A stretch of 64,000 nucleotides of DNA from Niastella sp. OAS944. GTDB taxonomy: Bacteria; Bacteroidota; Bacteroidia; Chitinophagales; Chitinophagaceae. Positions 45,807-54,458 of the stretch are shown one piece after another; position 1 is the first letter of the stretch; the number at the start of each line of letters is the position of its first letter. Both the position numbers and the translations under genes were made by a program. The stretch covers positions 372,001 to 436,000 of the forward strand of contig JANUBW010000007.1 of the NCBI GenBank assembly GCA_024809215.1, given 5' to 3'. Under the pieces are notes generated by a model. The model saw nothing but the letters and a program-made list of their open reading frames with translations. It made no database searches and was not told the origin of the DNA.

Positions 45807-48116
45807 ATGCGTATGCTAACACACAATCTTGGGTTCCCCCGTATTGGGGCACAACGCCAATTGAAAAAAGCCTGTGAACAGTATTGGGCGGGTACTATCA
45901 CAAGGACGGAGCTTTTCCTCGCAGCCAAAAAGATCAGGGAAGAGAACTGGTTGTTACAAAAACACGCTGGTATTGAAATGATACCCTGTAATGACTTTGC
46001 CTTTTACGACCAGGTGCTCGATGCTTCACTGTTATTCGGTGCAGTGCCACAACGCTATACGCCGGTGGCAACTGATATTAAAGACAATACCGAGATCGAT
46101 CTGTATTTTGCCATGGCGCGTGGCTATCAACAAAATGGCCTCGATATAACGGCCATGGAAATGACCAAATGGTTCGATACCAATTACCATTACATTGTAC
46201 CGGAGTTTACAGCTAATCAGCAATTCCGCCTTATTTCAGATAAGCTTTTTAATGAGTTCAACGAATGTAAACGTGTAACAGGCACTACGCCTAAACCTGT
46301 GCTCATTGGGCCCATCACCTATTTGTTGCTGGGTAAAGAAAAGCAAAGCGGGTTCAACAGGATAGATCTGTTAAAACAGTTACTACCTGTTTATATTGAG
46401 GTGCTGAAAAAACTGGAAGATGCCGGCGCCATATGGGTACAAATAGATGAACCGTTTTTGGTAACCGACCTAACAGATAAACAAAAAGAAGCATATCAAT
46501 ATGCTTTTAAAGAAATAAGAAGCAAAACCAATTTAAAGCTGTTGCTGGCAACCTACTTCGAAGGATTGCATGAGAATACCGCATTGGCCGCAAGTTTACC
46601 GGTATGTGCATTGCACCTTGACCTCGTGCGTGCGCCGCAACAGATAGATGATGTGCTGAAAGTGATACCACCCAAAATGTCGTTATCACTTGGGGTAGTG
46701 GATGGCCGTAATATTTGGAAGAACGATTACAGCAGATCACTGGCGTTGATTGAAAAGGCAAGAACAGTTATTGGTGAAGAACGTATTATGCTGGCGCCTT
46801 CCTGCTCCTTATTACATTCGCCTGTTGACCTCGATGGCGAAACGGCTCTTGATGGTGAAATAAAGAACTGGATGGCTTTTGCCAAACAAAAGCTCGATGA
46901 AGTATGCGCACTAAAGAAAATTGTAGCTGGTGATAAAGAACTGCTGAAGATAAATATACAGGCTATTGAAAGCCGTCGTAACTCAACCCGTATTCATAAA
47001 CAGGTAGTGAAAGACCGTGTAACTGGTATTAAAGACGGCGACGCAAAACGTAAAAGCGAATTCACGGTTCGCCAACGTATACAGCAGTTAAGGTTCAACC
47101 TGCCGTTATTCCCAACAACAACCATTGGTTCGTTTCCGCAAACAGATGAAATACGTCAATTGCGCGCCAAGTTGAAGAAGGGCGACTTAACGCTAAAACA
47201 ATACGAAGAAGATATTGAAGAAGCAACCATATCGGCTATTCGGGTACAGGAAGAAATAGGCCTCGATGTGCTGGTGCATGGTGAGTTTGAGCGCAATGAT
47301 ATGGTGGAGTACTTTGGCGAACAGTTAGATGGGTTCTTATTTACCAAAAACGGTTGGGTACAAAGCTATGGCAGCCGTTGTGTAAAACCTCCGGTAATTG
47401 CAGGCGATGTAAGCCGGCCGCACGATATGACGGTAAAATGGAGTGTTTTTGCACAGGCGCAAACCCAAAAGTTAATGAAGGGCATGCTTACCGGGCCGGT
47501 AACTATTTTGCAATGGTCGTTTGTACGTGACGACCAGCCCAGGTGGCAAACCGCTTTTCAAATTGCCCTGGCAATTCGCGATGAAGTGGTAGCGCTGGAG
47601 AAGGCTGGTATTAAAGTGATACAGATAGATGAACCTGCTATTCGTGAAGGGTTGCCATTACGTAAAACCGATGGGCCTGCTTACCTGGAGTGGGCAGTGA
47701 AAGCATTTCGTTTAAGCGCCAGTGGGGTGCAGGATGAAACGCAAATACATACCCATATGTGTTATAGTGAGTTCAATGATATTATGGAGCATATTGCAAA
47801 AATGGACGCCGATGTAATAACCATTGAAACAAGCCGTTCGCAAATGGAGTTACTCGAAGCCTTTGCCCGTTTCAAATATCCCAATGAAATAGGGCCCGGC
47901 GTTTATGACATCCATTCGCCCCGCGTACCTACTGTTGAGGAAATAGTGCAGTTGCTTGAAAAAGCAGTGGCCCTGTTACCGGTGAAGAACCTTTGGGTAA
48001 ATCCTGATTGCGGTTTAAAAACCCGCCGTTGGACGGAAACCATTGCCGCATTGAAGAACATGGTGCAGGCTGCAGAGAAGGCGAGGGTGAAGGTAGGTGA
48101 GCCGGTGGTAGCTTAA
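45807..48116 (+). CDS. metE: Cobalamin-independent methionine synthase
   Basis: This enzyme transfers a methyl group from 5-methyltetrahydrofolate triglutamate to homocysteine, making methionine without B12. The 769-residue two-barrel protein starts MRMLTHNLGFPRIGAQRQLKKA. The zinc ligands are H650 and C652 (IHTHMCYSEF) and C735 (NPDCGLKTRRW). The folate-barrel signature TIGSFPQTDEIR and the linker are present; length is normal. The start could also be ATG 45813, two codons in. It is controlled by the cobalamin riboswitch directly upstream. A heptamer hairpin and then a thioesterase gene follow. Confidence 0.98.
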   Translation: MRMLTHNLGFPRIGAQRQLKKACEQYWAGTITRTELFLAAKKIREENWLLQKHAGIEMIPCNDFAFYDQVLDASLLFGAVPQRYTPVATDIKDNTEIDLYFAMARGYQQNGLDITAMEMTKWFDTNYHYIVPEFTANQQFRLISDKLFNEFNECKRVTGTTPKPVLIGPITYLLLGKEKQSGFNRIDLLKQLLPVYIEVLKKLEDAGAIWVQIDEPFLVTDLTDKQKEAYQYAFKEIRSKTNLKLLLATYFEGLHENTALAASLPVCALHLDLVRAPQQIDDVLKVIPPKMSLSLGVVDGRNIWKNDYSRSLALIEKARTVIGEERIMLAPSCSLLHSPVDLDGETALDGEIKNWMAFAKQKLDEVCALKKIVAGDKELLKINIQAIESRRNSTRIHKQVVKDRVTGIKDGDAKRKSEFTVRQRIQQLRFNLPLFPTTTIGSFPQTDEIRQLRAKLKKGDLTLKQYEEDIEEATISAIRVQEEIGLDVLVHGEFERNDMVEYFGEQLDGFLFTKNGWVQSYGSRCVKPPVIAGDVSRPHDMTVKWSVFAQAQTQKLMKGMLTGPVTILQWSFVRDDQPRWQTAFQIALAIRDEVVALEKAGIKVIQIDEPAIREGLPLRKTDGPAYLEWAVKAFRLSASGVQDETQIHTHMCYSEFNDIMEHIAKMDADVITIETSRSQMELLEAFARFKYPNEIGPGVYDIHSPRVPTVEEIVQLLEKAVALLPVKNLWVNPDCGLKTRRWTETIAALKNMVQAAEKARVKVGEPVVA

Positions 48117-48139
48117 CAGCTGTTTACTACTAAGTTTCT

Positions 48140-48215
48140 GTTACAGGTTTCAGGTTGCAAGTTGCAGGGAGTCATACAACAAAGTCCCTGTAACCTGTAA
48201 CTTGCAACCTGTAAC
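48140..48215. repeat. Heptamer hairpin island, clearest example
   Basis: Left arm 48140-48170 reads in exact 7-nt steps of GTTNCAR. Right arm 48185-48215 reads in 7-nt steps of YTGYAAC. The 31-nt arms match at 26 positions, and most differences are transitions that keep G-U pairs. Confidence 0.9.
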
Positions 48216-48269
48216 TCTTCCATAAAAACGGTCACTTGCCAAATTCACCTAACATTCATTATTTGTAAA

Positions 48270-48653
48270 ATGACCATCGAACAAAAGATCCAACAATCCG
48301 AAACCCGCATTTTCAAAGCCGTATTCCCCAACACTACCAACCACTACGATACTTTATTTGGCGGTACCGCCATGGCGTTGATGGATGAAGTGGCATTTAT
48401 TTGCGCTACCCGTTTTGCCCGCAAAAGAATGGTAACCGTTTCATCGGATAAAATAGATTTCACCAAGCCCATTCCGGCAGGAACTATCATTGAACTAATT
48501 GGCCGGGTAATACATACCGGTAAAACCAGTGTTAGGGTATTGGTTGAAATATATATAGAAGAAATGTATTCTTTCGAGCGCGAAAAAGCCATAAGCGGCA
48601 GCTTTACCCTGGTGGCAGTCGATGAAAATAAGCGACCTGTGTCTATTTTATAG
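48270..48653 (+). CDS. Acyl-CoA thioesterase, hotdog fold
   Basis: This 127-residue single hotdog-domain thioesterase of the YciA/BFIT type hydrolyses acyl-CoA. The catalytic-region signature is NHYDTLFGGTAMALMDEVAFICATRF, with Asp of the active site in the MDE segment; VTVSSDKIDFTKPIPAGTIIELIGRV follows. Length is typical. Substrate chain length cannot be read. It is separated from metE by the heptamer hairpin and from the next gene by 121 bp, with a weak GTGTT...AACAC hairpin near 48666-48682. Likely a single-gene unit. Confidence 0.9.
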   Translation: MTIEQKIQQSETRIFKAVFPNTTNHYDTLFGGTAMALMDEVAFICATRFARKRMVTVSSDKIDFTKPIPAGTIIELIGRVIHTGKTSVRVLVEIYIEEMYSFEREKAISGSFTLVAVDENKRPVSIL

Positions 48654-48774
48654 CAGTTTCAGGGGTGTTACATTAAAAAACACTAATATGTGGGTTTCTT
48701 TAACAATTCATAGACAAAATTTTATCAATTTTAAGCTATGAAAGCCATTAATTTGTTAAAAGATAAATAGCCCC

Positions 48775-51285
48775 ATGAATTGCATTCGTTTTTATAGATC
48801 CCTGATTGCTTTGGCCTTAGTATTATTTTCCGGTTTAGGGGCCGGCTATGCTCAACAGATCGATTCAATGCTGAACCTGTATGGCGAAAGATACCCGCAG
48901 GAGAAAATATATGTTCACTTTGATAAACCTGCTTACAATACGGGTGAAACCATGTGGTTTAAATCGTATTTATATGCAGGCATTTTGCCCTCGCCTATCA
49001 GCAGGAACTTTTATGCTGAGCTGCTCGATCAAAATGGCAAAGTATTACAGCAAAAAATAATGCCCATTTATGAAAGTTCATCGTCAGGGCACTTCGACCT
49101 TCCTGCCAATTTACCACCCACAGTGGTATTTAGAGCGTACACCACCTGGATGCTGAATTTCGATACGGCATTCCTTTTCACTAAAACCATTCGCATTTTA
49201 AACAAAACGGTGGCCGTTGCTCCGCAAGCTGCCCCGGCTGCTATCCCGCAAGGCGGGACTGCTAAGCCCGCTGCCGGCGCCAAGCCAGGTACGGCAACAA
49301 CTGCTGCCGCCAGCACGGTACCAACCGCGGTTACCTTACGCTTCTTCCCCGAGGGCGGCGATATGGTAACAGGTATTGAATCGGTAGTGGCAGTAAAAGT
49401 GACCGATGTATATGGTTTGCCTGTCAATGCCGAAGGAAGTATTAAAGATAATACAGGCGCTACAGTTGCCACCTTTAGCACCACACACGATGGCATGGGC
49501 CGTTTTACTTTAGAGCCTCAGTCCGGTAAAACCTATGTTGCCGAATGGACCGATGAGAAAAAGCAGGCGCATAAAACCCCATTGCCCGATGCCCGCACAA
49601 CCGGTGTGGTATTGCAATGTGCACCTACCGGTAGCCGGCAGGCATTTATAATTAAACGTTCACAGGAGGCGCCCGAAAATTTAAAAACATTGTACCTGTT
49701 GGGTTATTTTAACTCACAGGTGGTTTATAAAGCCCGGTTGAACCTGGCGCAGAATTTTATGGTAAGCGGTTCTATTCCGCTTGAAGGTATACCAACCGGT
49801 ATGATACAAATGACCGTGTTTGATGCCGACTGGAAACCACTGGCCGAGCGTATTGCTTTTGTAAACAAAGAAGATTACTTCTTTACCAGCCGGGTGGTGC
49901 CTATAACAAAAAGCACGGAACGAAGAGCTAAGAATACGATGGTAATAGATGTGCCCGATACTTTAAGAAGTAACCTTAGCCTGGCCATCACAGATGCAGG
50001 CCTTACCAAGGCCGATCCCGATGCCGATAACATCGTATCGCACATGTTACTGGGCGGCGATCTGCGTGGGTATATTCACAATCCATATTATTATTTTACC
50101 GGTAACGATGATACGGTACGTGCCCACCTCGACCTGGTAATGCTTACCAATGGCTGGCGCAAGTTTAAATGGGACGATCTGGCTGCCGGTAAATTGCCGG
50201 TGATAAAATTCCCAAGAGAAAATTACCTGTCGCTAAACGCAACCTTAACCGGTGTGCTGCAAAGCCAGGTGCCAAAGAATACCCAGTTGAACGTATTCCT
50301 ACAGGCAAAAGATTCTTCACGTCAGTTGTTCTTCCTCACTATGGATTCAACGGGTAAGTTTCAGCAGGAGGGGTTGGTGTTCTTTGATACGGTGTCGGTG
50401 TTTTACCAGTTCAATAATAGTAAACACCTTGCCAACAAAGCCGTTGTTAATTTCACTAACGGCACACATAAAAGCGCTTCAACTATTAAACCCGATACGG
50501 GCTGGCGGGTGCCCATGCCATTAGATACAAGCCTGCTGAACAGAGGTAAGTATTTTGCCAGTGAAGCCGACCGCCTTAAAGTTGAATCTGATAAGAAAGT
50601 AAAAACACTGGAGGCCGTTACGGTAAAGGCAAAACAGAAATCGAAGCAGCAACAAATGGACGAAAAGTATACCAGTGGTTTGTTCTCGGGCGGCGATGCT
50701 ACCACCTTCGACCTTACCGATGATGTGGCGGCCATGGGGGCTTATAATATCTTTAGTTATCTGCAGGGCCGCGTAGCAGGTTTGCAAATTACTACCGGTG
50801 GTGGAGGCTCGCAATTACAATGGCGTAATGCAACCCCTGCTTTGTTCCTGAACGAAATGCCGGTTGATGTAAGTGCTATTGAAAACATTCCGGTTTCTGA
50901 TATTGCTTATGTAAAAGCGTTCCGTCCGCCATTCTTTGGGGCAACCGGTGGTGGTGCAGGCGGTGCTATTGCCATTTATACCAAGAAGGGGGGCGAAGGC
51001 AGCTCTTCAACCAGCAATATTGGGGGGCTCGATAAAAGCAGACTTACCGGTTATGCTATGCCTAAGGAATTTTATTCGCCCGATTACAGCAAAGAAACTA
51101 CCGATGCTTCGTTGCCCGATGTTAGGCCAACCATCTACTGGGCGCCGTACATTCTTACCGATAAGAACAACCATAAATTAACGATCACCTTTTATAACAA
51201 TGATGTATCGAAGCGTTTACGCGTTGTTTTAGAAGGTATGAATGAAGAAGGTCAGTTGACGAGAGTGGAGAAGATAATTGAGTAA
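48775..51285 (+). CDS. Exported protein with MG2-like domain and C-terminal TonB-receptor plug domain
   Basis: The 836-residue protein belongs to a Bacteroidota group that joins a macroglobulin-like region to a TonB-dependent-receptor plug without a barrel. The signal peptide ends near GYAQ. Residues about 35-145 resemble the MG2 domain of alpha-2-macroglobulins (YPQEKIYVHFDKPAYNTGETMWFKSYL). An Ala/Pro/Thr-rich linker follows at about 150-185, then beta-sandwich repeats, and near residues 645-740 the plug-like segment with SYLQGRVAGLQI, LFLNEMPVD and GGAGGAIAIYTKKG. There is no beta-barrel after the plug. It is probably periplasmic or surface-associated; function unknown. A terminator follows. 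Confidence 0.8.
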   Translation: MNCIRFYRSLIALALVLFSGLGAGYAQQIDSMLNLYGERYPQEKIYVHFDKPAYNTGETMWFKSYLYAGILPSPISRNFYAELLDQNGKVLQQKIMPIYESSSSGHFDLPANLPPTVVFRAYTTWMLNFDTAFLFTKTIRILNKTVAVAPQAAPAAIPQGGTAKPAAGAKPGTATTAAASTVPTAVTLRFFPEGGDMVTGIESVVAVKVTDVYGLPVNAEGSIKDNTGATVATFSTTHDGMGRFTLEPQSGKTYVAEWTDEKKQAHKTPLPDARTTGVVLQCAPTGSRQAFIIKRSQEAPENLKTLYLLGYFNSQVVYKARLNLAQNFMVSGSIPLEGIPTGMIQMTVFDADWKPLAERIAFVNKEDYFFTSRVVPITKSTERRAKNTMVIDVPDTLRSNLSLAITDAGLTKADPDADNIVSHMLLGGDLRGYIHNPYYYFTGNDDTVRAHLDLVMLTNGWRKFKWDDLAAGKLPVIKFPRENYLSLNATLTGVLQSQVPKNTQLNVFLQAKDSSRQLFFLTMDSTGKFQQEGLVFFDTVSVFYQFNNSKHLANKAVVNFTNGTHKSASTIKPDTGWRVPMPLDTSLLNRGKYFASEADRLKVESDKKVKTLEAVTVKAKQKSKQQQMDEKYTSGLFSGGDATTFDLTDDVAAMGAYNIFSYLQGRVAGLQITTGGGGSQLQWRNATPALFLNEMPVDVSAIENIPVSDIAYVKAFRPPFFGATGGGAGGAIAIYTKKGGEGSSSTSNIGGLDKSRLTGYAMPKEFYSPDYSKETTDASLPDVRPTIYWAPYILTDKNNHKLTITFYNNDVSKRLRVVLEGMNEEGQLTRVEKIIE

Positions 51286-51309
51286 GAGGATTGTTGGTTG
51301 AATTTATTA

Positions 51310-51340
51310 AGCAGCTTCAGTAATTGAGGCTGCTTTTTTT
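51310..51340 (+). terminator. Intrinsic terminator
   Basis: AGCAGCTTCA at 51310-51319 pairs with TGAGGCTGCT at 51325-51334 (one G-U), then a T-run to 51340. Confidence 0.92.
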
Positions 51341-51349
51341 TATGGGCAG

Positions 51350-51464
51350 AGGCTAGTAGTAAATGGCGAGTAGCGAGTGGGAAATACATTAACGACCTGC
51401 TATTAAAAATAGCGAGCTTGGCGTTTCAGGCCCCACTAGCCATTTACCACTAGCCACTAGCCTG
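51350..51464. repeat. Heptamer hairpin island (CACTAGC family)
   Basis: The right arm 51432-51462 is in exact 7-nt steps (CACTAGC, CATTTAC...). The left arm 51350-51381 is its diverged reverse complement. It lies between convergent genes, directly after a normal terminator. Confidence 0.8.
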
Positions 51465-51500
51465 CTTGTTATAAGCGATTTGCCTGATACAACCAGGTTC

Positions 51501-52073
51501 TTAGTTCTTAAGTATAGTGATCGTTTTATTCGCATCATGCCCCTTAATAGAAGTGGAATCGGCCGGTGGGGCGGGAAGCTTATAATTATACGTTACCACA
51601 AAACGTGAGTATATCTTCATCATATGCGACTGAAACTGAAATCCATCTCCTTTATCAGGAAGAATAGTACCGGTAAGCAAAAGCGAATCGCCACTTTGTG
51701 GTTTTAGTTCCAGGGTGATATTATACGAAAGTTTAGGATCGGGCTTCGTTAATTCAATATCATAAAAAGAATGATGGTCGTAGGTGAGGAACAAAGTAAT
51801 GTTCGAATATGCCTTGCTCATGGTATCCTCAGTAACGCCATTGAGCACCTGTTTTAAAGGCGTTGAGTCCGACTGCATCCATACACTATCCAGGTACATC
51901 ACTTCCTTGGGATTATCGGCCAGGTAAACCTTCATTTTTTTAATAATGGAATCGGGCGTGTTCTTAAACACGATGGTATCGCTTCTGGTCGATTTGGGTT
52001 TAGGCTTAAACCAAAAGTACATGCCTACACCGGCAGCGACCATGATCAAAAGTATTATCCAGGTTCCGCGCAT
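51501..52073 (-). CDS. Hypothetical membrane-anchored protein
   Basis: The 190-residue protein has one N-terminal membrane helix (TWIILLIMVAAGVGMYFWF, residues about 4-22), followed by KPKPKS and a soluble domain facing the periplasm. The domain contains KVYLADNPKEVMYLDSVWMQ, AYSNITLFLTYDHHSFYDIEL, KLSYNITLELKPQSGDSLLLTGTI and MKIYSRFVVTYNYKL, a beta-rich pattern. I do not recognise a family. The last residues (HDANKTITILKN) may be a partner or beta-addition strand. It is divergent from nif3 and convergent with the MG2/plug gene; nothing in the context gives a function. Confidence 0.65.
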   Translation of the reverse strand: MRGTWIILLIMVAAGVGMYFWFKPKPKSTRSDTIVFKNTPDSIIKKMKVYLADNPKEVMYLDSVWMQSDSTPLKQVLNGVTEDTMSKAYSNITLFLTYDHHSFYDIELTKPDPKLSYNITLELKPQSGDSLLLTGTILPDKGDGFQFQSHMMKIYSRFVVTYNYKLPAPPADSTSIKGHDANKTITILKN

Positions 52074-52181
52074 AGATGGTGGTAGTTAGTGTCAATAATT
52101 CATTTAAAATACCAATAACCTTGCAATTAACATGCCTTGCTGTCATAAATATATTTTATTAACACAAGGCCGGCTATCAAT

Positions 52182-52189
52182 TATCTTTG
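52182..52189 (+). promoter_or_regulatory. -7 element of the Nif3-like gene
   Basis: TATCTTTG matches TAnnTTTG, 18 nt before the ATG at 52208. Confidence 0.5.
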
Positions 52190-52207
52190 ATTATAATCAG
52201 GTGAATT

Positions 52208-53308
52208 ATGAAAATTGCTGATATCATTACCTTGCTTGAATCTGTTGCCCCGCCTTCACTACAGGAAAGTTATGATAATGCCGGGCTGCTTACCGGTAAT
52301 GCGGGCTGGGCGTGCACCGGCGCTTTGTGTACCCTGGATGCTACTGAAGAAATAGTGAACGAGGCCATACAACTTGGCTGTAACCTTATAGTAGCGCATC
52401 ACCCCATTATATTTGGTGGTTTAAAAAAGATAACGGGCAGGAATTATGTAGAAAAGACCATAATAACCGCCATTAAAAATGATATAGCGATTTATGCCAT
52501 TCATACCAATTTAGATAATGTAATAGATGGCGTGAACGGTATGATGGCCGATAAACTGGGCCTGGTGAACCGAAAGATCTTATCGCCCAAAGAGGCCACG
52601 CTAAAAAAACTGTACACTTTTGTGCCGGTTGAACAGGTTGAGCAGGTGCGGGCTGCTTTGTTTGAAGCAGGCGCCGGGCAAATAGGTAATTATGATGAAT
52701 GCAGTTTTGGGACCGAAGGCGCCGGCACCTTTAGAGGTGGGGCAGGCACCAACCCCTTTGTGGGCCAACCGGGCGAACGGCATTATGAAAAGGAATTGAA
52801 GCTTGAGGTCATTTTCCCGGCTTTTGTACAAAGCACGCTTATAAGGGCTTTACGTACAGCCCATCCGTATGAAGAAGTGGCGTATGATATTGTAAACCTG
52901 GCCAATACGCACCCAGGCATAGGATCGGGTTTGGTGGGCGAACTGCCCAACGCAATGCCCGAAACGGCTTTTTTAAAGCAGTTAAAACAGGCTTTTGGGC
53001 TTTCGGTAATAAGGCATACGCCCCTGCCGGGCAAAACGGTAAAAAAGGTGGCGCTTTGTGGAGGGGCTGGTAGCTTCTTGGTTTCCAAAGCGTTAGCTGC
53101 CGGTGCCGACATTTATATTACCGGCGATATGAAGTACCACGAGTTTTTTGACGCCAACGGCCGGCTAATAATTGCCGATATTGGTCATTTTGAAAGTGAG
53201 CAATTTACCATAGATTTACTGGCTGGGATTTTGCAGGAAAAATTTCCTACCTTTGCCGTCCTTAAAACGGCTTTAAAAACCAATCCTGTGCATTATTTTG
53301 TTGATTAG
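52208..53308 (+). CDS. Nif3-like dinuclear metal centre protein
   Basis: This 366-residue protein of the NIF3/YbgI/DUF34 family is a hexameric ring-forming metal-binding protein suspected to be a GTP cyclohydrolase-like or metal-insertion hydrolase. Metal ligands are seen in VAHHPIIFGG, HTNLDNVIDG and the C-terminal DIGHFESEQ. The middle part (about 125-235) is the PII/CutA-like inserted domain of the long form, with ALFEAGAGQIGNYDECSFGTEG and a Gly-rich loop. It is the long (YqfO-type) form. It is probably co-transcribed with the zinc-ribbon protein 91 bp downstream, an association often seen in Bacteroidota. Confidence 0.93.
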   Translation: MKIADIITLLESVAPPSLQESYDNAGLLTGNAGWACTGALCTLDATEEIVNEAIQLGCNLIVAHHPIIFGGLKKITGRNYVEKTIITAIKNDIAIYAIHTNLDNVIDGVNGMMADKLGLVNRKILSPKEATLKKLYTFVPVEQVEQVRAALFEAGAGQIGNYDECSFGTEGAGTFRGGAGTNPFVGQPGERHYEKELKLEVIFPAFVQSTLIRALRTAHPYEEVAYDIVNLANTHPGIGSGLVGELPNAMPETAFLKQLKQAFGLSVIRHTPLPGKTVKKVALCGGAGSFLVSKALAAGADIYITGDMKYHEFFDANGRLIIADIGHFESEQFTIDLLAGILQEKFPTFAVLKTALKTNPVHYFVD

Positions 53309-53399
53309 AGGGCAAGGCGCTGAAGGGTGCGACGCAAGATAAGCACAATCAAGGAGGGAAAGCCGGGTACAGGATTCACAACAAACTATTAATCTCTTT

Positions 53400-54158
53400 A
53401 TGGCTAACGTTAAAGACTACTCTGTAGAAGAAAAATTAAGCGCACTCGTTGCATTGCAGAAGGTTGAATCGAAGATCGACGAGATACAGATATTGAAAGG
53501 GGAGTTACCAATGGAAGTAAGCGACCTGGAAGATGAAATTCAGGGTTTACATTCACGCCAGGTACGTATTGAGGAAGAGATCAACGGCATACAGGAGTTT
53601 ATTAATAAAAAGAAAGAACTGATCAAGGAAGCTGAAGCCCTGATCAAGAAATACGAAAAACAAAGCGAGAACGTAAAGAACAGCCGCGAGTTTGAGGCCA
53701 TCAATAAAGAAATAGAGATGCAGCAGCTTGAAATTAAGCTGGCCGAAAAACACATTCGCGATGCAAACGAAGAAATAGCTGAGAAAGTAGTTGTTCTCGA
53801 TAAAGCTAAAAAGAACATCGCTACCAAAGAAGGTGTGTTAAGCACCAAAAAAGGTGAGCTGGAAAAGATTATCGCTACCAACGAAAAAGAAGAAAAAGCA
53901 TATAACAAACAGGCTTCTGAAGCCCGTGAAAAAGTTGAAGAGCGTTTGTTGCTTTCTTATGATCGTATTCGTAAGAACTACCGTAACGGTTTAGGTGTGG
54001 TGCCCGTTGAGCGTGACGCCTGTGGCGGTTGCTTTAACGCCATCCCCCCACAACGTCAAAGCGAAATTCGTCAACGTAAAAAGATCATCGTTTGCGAAAA
54101 CTGTGGTCGTATCCTGGTTGACCGCGACCTGTTCGACACGGTAGATGTAGTGAAATAA
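53400..54158 (+). CDS. Coiled-coil protein with C4 zinc ribbon
   Basis: The 252-residue protein is of the CT398/HP0958-like C4-type zinc-ribbon family. Residues about 10-180 form a long antiparallel coiled coil (KVESKIDEIQILKGELP, then many Glu/Lys heptads). The C-terminus carries two CxxC pairs, CGGC and CENC (ACGGCFNAIPPQRQ and IIVCENCGRI), forming a zinc ribbon likely to bind nucleic acid. Relatives act in flagellar control or as RNA-binding chaperones in other phyla; the role here is unknown. It follows nif3 by 91 bp and is ended by a strong hairpin. Confidence 0.9.
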   Translation: MANVKDYSVEEKLSALVALQKVESKIDEIQILKGELPMEVSDLEDEIQGLHSRQVRIEEEINGIQEFINKKKELIKEAEALIKKYEKQSENVKNSREFEAINKEIEMQQLEIKLAEKHIRDANEEIAEKVVVLDKAKKNIATKEGVLSTKKGELEKIIATNEKEEKAYNKQASEAREKVEERLLLSYDRIRKNYRNGLGVVPVERDACGGCFNAIPPQRQSEIRQRKKIIVCENCGRILVDRDLFDTVDVVK

Positions 54159-54176
54159 GACATTTTAATATACTTT

Positions 54177-54213
54177 AAAAGGTGAGCCGCTCTTTATGGG
54201 CGGCTCACCTTTT
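54177..54213. terminator. Bidirectional 14-bp terminator
   Basis: AAAAGGTGAGCCGC at 54177-54190 pairs perfectly with its complement at 54200-54213 across a 9-nt loop; T-rich on both sides. Confidence 0.9.
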
Positions 54214-54266
54214 GTTTTAGGGCGGGTCCTCTTTTTAAGGGGATTTGCCCTGGTTTAGTTAATACC

Positions 54267-54321
54267 ATCTAAGTATCAAGTCCGTACCAAGTCCGTACCA
54301 TCTCCGTACCAAGTCCGTGGT
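54267..54321. repeat. Array of five 11-nt tandem units
   Basis: Units begin at 54267, 54278, 54289, 54300 and 54311; the second and third are identical (AAGTCCGTACC). The others differ by one to five bases. The unit length differs from the 7/8-nt islands, and a weak inverted partner (ACGGACATGG) lies at 54326-54335. Confidence 0.85.
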
Positions 54322-54393
54322 TTTAACGGACATGGTATGCTTTTCCTAAGCTAATGGTACCCTTTTAAAGCGAAGTTGGTACGCACCAAAGAG

Positions 54394-54442
54394 CCTTAAG
54401 TCACGAACCTTGTGCCTTGAGTCTTGTGCCTTGTGCCTTCTA
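54394..54442. repeat. Array of seven 7-nt tandem units
   Basis: Units of the CCTTGTG type run from 54394 to 54442 in exact steps of seven, ending 16 bp before the TPR gene. The reverse-complement arm is missing. Confidence 0.8.
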
Positions 54443-54458
54443 ACCGTATCTTGCAGCC

